The notes under the pieces are model-generated. The model was not told where the DNA came from and made no database searches. It was given only the letters and a program-made list of their open reading frames with translations. 64,000 nucleotides of DNA from Janthinobacterium sp. PC23-8 (lineage in GTDB: Bacteria; Pseudomonadota; Gammaproteobacteria; Burkholderiales; Burkholderiaceae_D), in the NCBI RefSeq assembly GCF_002250505.1, contig NZ_NJGY01000003.1:816660-880659 (forward strand), written 5' to 3'. The position numbers and the translations under genes are program-made. Positions 62,191 to 64,000 of the stretch are shown in pieces; position 1 is the stretch's first letter, and every line of letters starts with the position of its first letter.

Positions 62191-64000
62191 ATGGCATTAA
62201 AAGACACGGTGCTGTCACGGCCCGCGATGAGCTCCGCCGTGACCATCGTTTGCGCGCTGGGCCTGCTGTACTTCGGCCGTCCGGTGTTGGAGCCGCTGGT
62301 GCTGGCGCTGATTCTGAGCCTGGTGATTGCGCCGCTGATCCGCGTCTTCAATCGCTGGGGTCTGGGTTTTTTGACCTCGACCGTGGTGTCGCTGCTGCTG
62401 GTGGGCGCGTCGATTGCGGCTGTCGGCGCCGTGCTGGCGCTGCAACTGGTGTCGGTCACAAAAGAGTTGCCGCATTACCGCGCCGCGATCCACACCAAGA
62501 TCGAACGCATCCAGGAGCTGACCGAACGCCCGTTCGTGCGCCTGGCGGCGGAATTGAACGCCGTCTCGCCCCTGTCGAGGGGCGCAAACCACACGGCGTC
62601 CACCGGCTTGCCGCGCAATGCGACGCAAGCCGTCCCGGTGGAAATCCGCACGCCGGTGCCGGCCGCGCGCGATACGGTGGCGCGCTTTATTTCCGTCATT
62701 TCCGGGCCGGTCGGCGAAGCCGGGCTGGTGTTCGTGCTGCTGGTATTCATTCTGCTCGAACACGAGTCGCTGCGCGAGCGCGTGCTACGGCTGGCCGGGC
62801 AGAGCGATGTGAGCCGCACCATGCGCACCCTGGTGCATGCGGCCGAGGGCGTGTCGCGGTTTTTCTTCTCGCAGTTCATCGTCAATGTCATCTTCGCGCT
62901 GACCGTCTCGCTGGGCCTGTGGCTGCTGCAGGTGCCACACGCCCTGCTGTGGGGTTCGCTCAGCGGCTTGCTGCGCTTCGTGCCCTATGTGGGCGCGCTG
63001 GTGGCCGGCCTGGCCATCACCCTGTTTGTCGCCGCCATCGATCCGGGCTGGACCCTGGCGCTGTCGTGCATGGCGCTGTTCGCCGTGCTGGAAATCATCG
63101 TCGCCAATATCATCGAACCGAAGGTGTACGGCCACAGCTCCGGCCTGTCGCCGCTGGCCGTGATCGTCTCGGCGCTGTTCTGGGGTACCCTGTGGGGGCC
63201 AGCCGGCCTGCTGATCTCCACGCCGCTGACCCTGTGCCTGGTGGTGGCCGGCCGCCATATCCGCGCGCTTGAAGCGATCACCATCCTGTTTGCCGACACG
63301 CCCGGCGTGAGCGAAGCGGAGCGCTTCTATCATCGCGTGCTGGCCGGCAGCTCCACCGCTGTCATCGAACACGCCCAGGCCTATTTGCGCCGCAACAGTT
63401 TTGCCCGCTATTGCGACCATGTGCTGCTGCCGGGCCTGGACCTGGCCGTTGACGACCGCGCGCTGGGCCTGATCGACCAGGCCCAGCAGGATCGCATCCT
63501 CAGCACCGTCATGGCCTTGGCAGATACCGTGGCGCGGGCCTCGGGCGGGCACCGCTACGGCGCATGGCGCCGCCGCAAGATGTCGCTCGCCGACGCCAAT
63601 ATTGGCGCCCACCTGCGCCAGGCGCGTGAAGCGCGTCTGGGAACTTTCCAGGGTTCGCTGGACGTGCCGCTGCACTCGGTGATCCTGTGCGCCGGCTTTG
63701 CCAACGAACAGGACGAATTCCTCAGCGAATTGCTGGCGCTGGCGCTGCGCGAAGTGTGCGACGACGTGCGCAGCACCGTGCTCGGTCAGCCGCAGCCGCA
63801 ACAGGTGGCCGACAAGGGCGCTCTGGTCGGCACCGCCTTCATCATGTACCCGGAGGCAGCGGACCTCGAGCAGTGGCGCGCGCTGGTGGCCGACATGCGC
63901 GAGCACCTGCCTGACGCCACCCTGGTGACTATCCGTCACAGCAACATCGTGGCCCCATCGCATCAGGCCGCCGTCGAGCAATCGGTCGATATCGTCTTGC
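62191..64000 (+). CDS. AI-2E/PerM-family permease with long C-terminal extension, 3' end outside window
   Basis: The frame opens at ATG 62191 behind GGAG and stays open to the window edge (603 codons so far). The first 360 residues are the PerM/UPF0118 permease: LEPLVLALILSLVIAPLIR near 34, a large loop at about 90-165, FFFSQFIVNVIFALTVSLGL near 225, then LRFVPYVGALVAG near 265 and IIVANIIEPKVYGHSSGLSP near 300. After residue 375 follows over 200 residues of soluble sequence with YHRVLAGSSTAVIEHAQAYL and FQGSLDVPLHSVILCAGFAN; normal family members end near 350-370. The extension may sense or regulate; its family is unknown to me. Confidence 0.8.
   Translation, partial: MALKDTVLSRPAMSSAVTIVCALGLLYFGRPVLEPLVLALILSLVIAPLIRVFNRWGLGFLTSTVVSLLLVGASIAAVGAVLALQLVSVTKELPHYRAAIHTKIERIQELTERPFVRLAAELNAVSPLSRGANHTASTGLPRNATQAVPVEIRTPVPAARDTVARFISVISGPVGEAGLVFVLLVFILLEHESLRERVLRLAGQSDVSRTMRTLVHAAEGVSRFFFSQFIVNVIFALTVSLGLWLLQVPHALLWGSLSGLLRFVPYVGALVAGLAITLFVAAIDPGWTLALSCMALFAVLEIIVANIIEPKVYGHSSGLSPLAVIVSALFWGTLWGPAGLLISTPLTLCLVVAGRHIRALEAITILFADTPGVSEAERFYHRVLAGSSTAVIEHAQAYLRRNSFARYCDHVLLPGLDLAVDDRALGLIDQAQQDRILSTVMALADTVARASGGHRYGAWRRRKMSLADANIGAHLRQAREARLGTFQGSLDVPLHSVILCAGFANEQDEFLSELLALALREVCDDVRSTVLGQPQPQQVADKGALVGTAFIMYPEAADLEQWRALVADMREHLPDATLVTIRHSNIVAPSHQAAVEQSVDIVL

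Noticed and set aside
1-64000. tRNA, rRNA, riboswitch or replication-origin sequences
   Set aside because: No tRNA-like cloverleaf, rRNA segment, known riboswitch core or DnaA-box cluster was recognised by eye; a tRNAscan or Infernal run would be needed to exclude them fully.

Overview
The window looks like chromosome from a high-GC betaproteobacterium of the Oxalobacteraceae (Janthinobacterium, Massilia or Duganella type). This rests on codon use, protein style, Gram-negative porins and a TonB receptor remnant, and on the mix of families; no rRNA gene is present to confirm it. I found no tRNA or rRNA gene, CRISPR array or intact transposase. Almost all genes sit in short, tightly packed operons.

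Layout. 0-5.6 kb: a YtcJ-type amidohydrolase cut by the left edge, then a glutamine-synthetase-like ligase, a class III aminotransferase and a GntR regulator, probably amine or polyamine catabolism. 5.7-6.8 kb: an XRE regulator and a porin fragment. 6.9-16.2 kb: cytochrome b561, a TolC/DUF3240/CzcA/CzcB heavy-metal efflux operon, its divergent two-component system and a VIT-family metal transporter. 16.2-17.2 kb: gene debris holding a duplicated scrap of a transglutaminase gene found 12 kb away and a 264-bp element with terminal inverted repeats and an exact 11-bp flanking duplication. 17.2-25.4 kb: a tandem-HTH GntR regulator opposite an operon of small protein, aldehyde dehydrogenase, cupin, LeuB/Icd-like dehydrogenase, aconitase and a solute-binding-like protein with no signal peptide.

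25.8-28.6 kb: a porin whose signal-peptide codons are frameshifted at a T9 tract (possible phase variation), and a chemoreceptor. 28.6-37.7 kb: transglutaminase / ATP-grasp / alpha-E cluster with a divergent third transglutaminase and a zinc-ribbon metallopeptidase. 37.8-39.5 kb: catalase-like peroxidase plus cytochrome b. 39.4-43.1 kb: decaying genes (chimeric frameshifted TonB receptor, membrane-anchored winged-helix protein with an in-frame stop and a frameshift, scrap of a cytochrome b gene).

43.2-50.4 kb is the most unusual intact region: two RhiA-like proteins and a small protein with strong ribosome sites, an unknown possible DNA-binding protein, a sigma-54 activator with a degenerate FHA-like N-terminus, an unknown beta-rich protein and a membrane Ser/Thr kinase with TPRs. 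It reads as a kinase-to-sigma-54 signalling module controlling small beta-rich proteins. 50.7-57.7 kb: a seven-gene lipid-modification operon (NTF2-like, SDR, DUF3833, MFS, cyclopropane synthase-like, DUF1365, flavin oxidoreductase) with a divergent TetR regulator. 57.9-64 kb: a second YtcJ amidohydrolase, a Phenol_MetA_deg-type outer-membrane protein, a LuxR regulator and an AI-2E-type permease running off the right edge.

All functions are inferred from recognised motifs and context; no database search was run.
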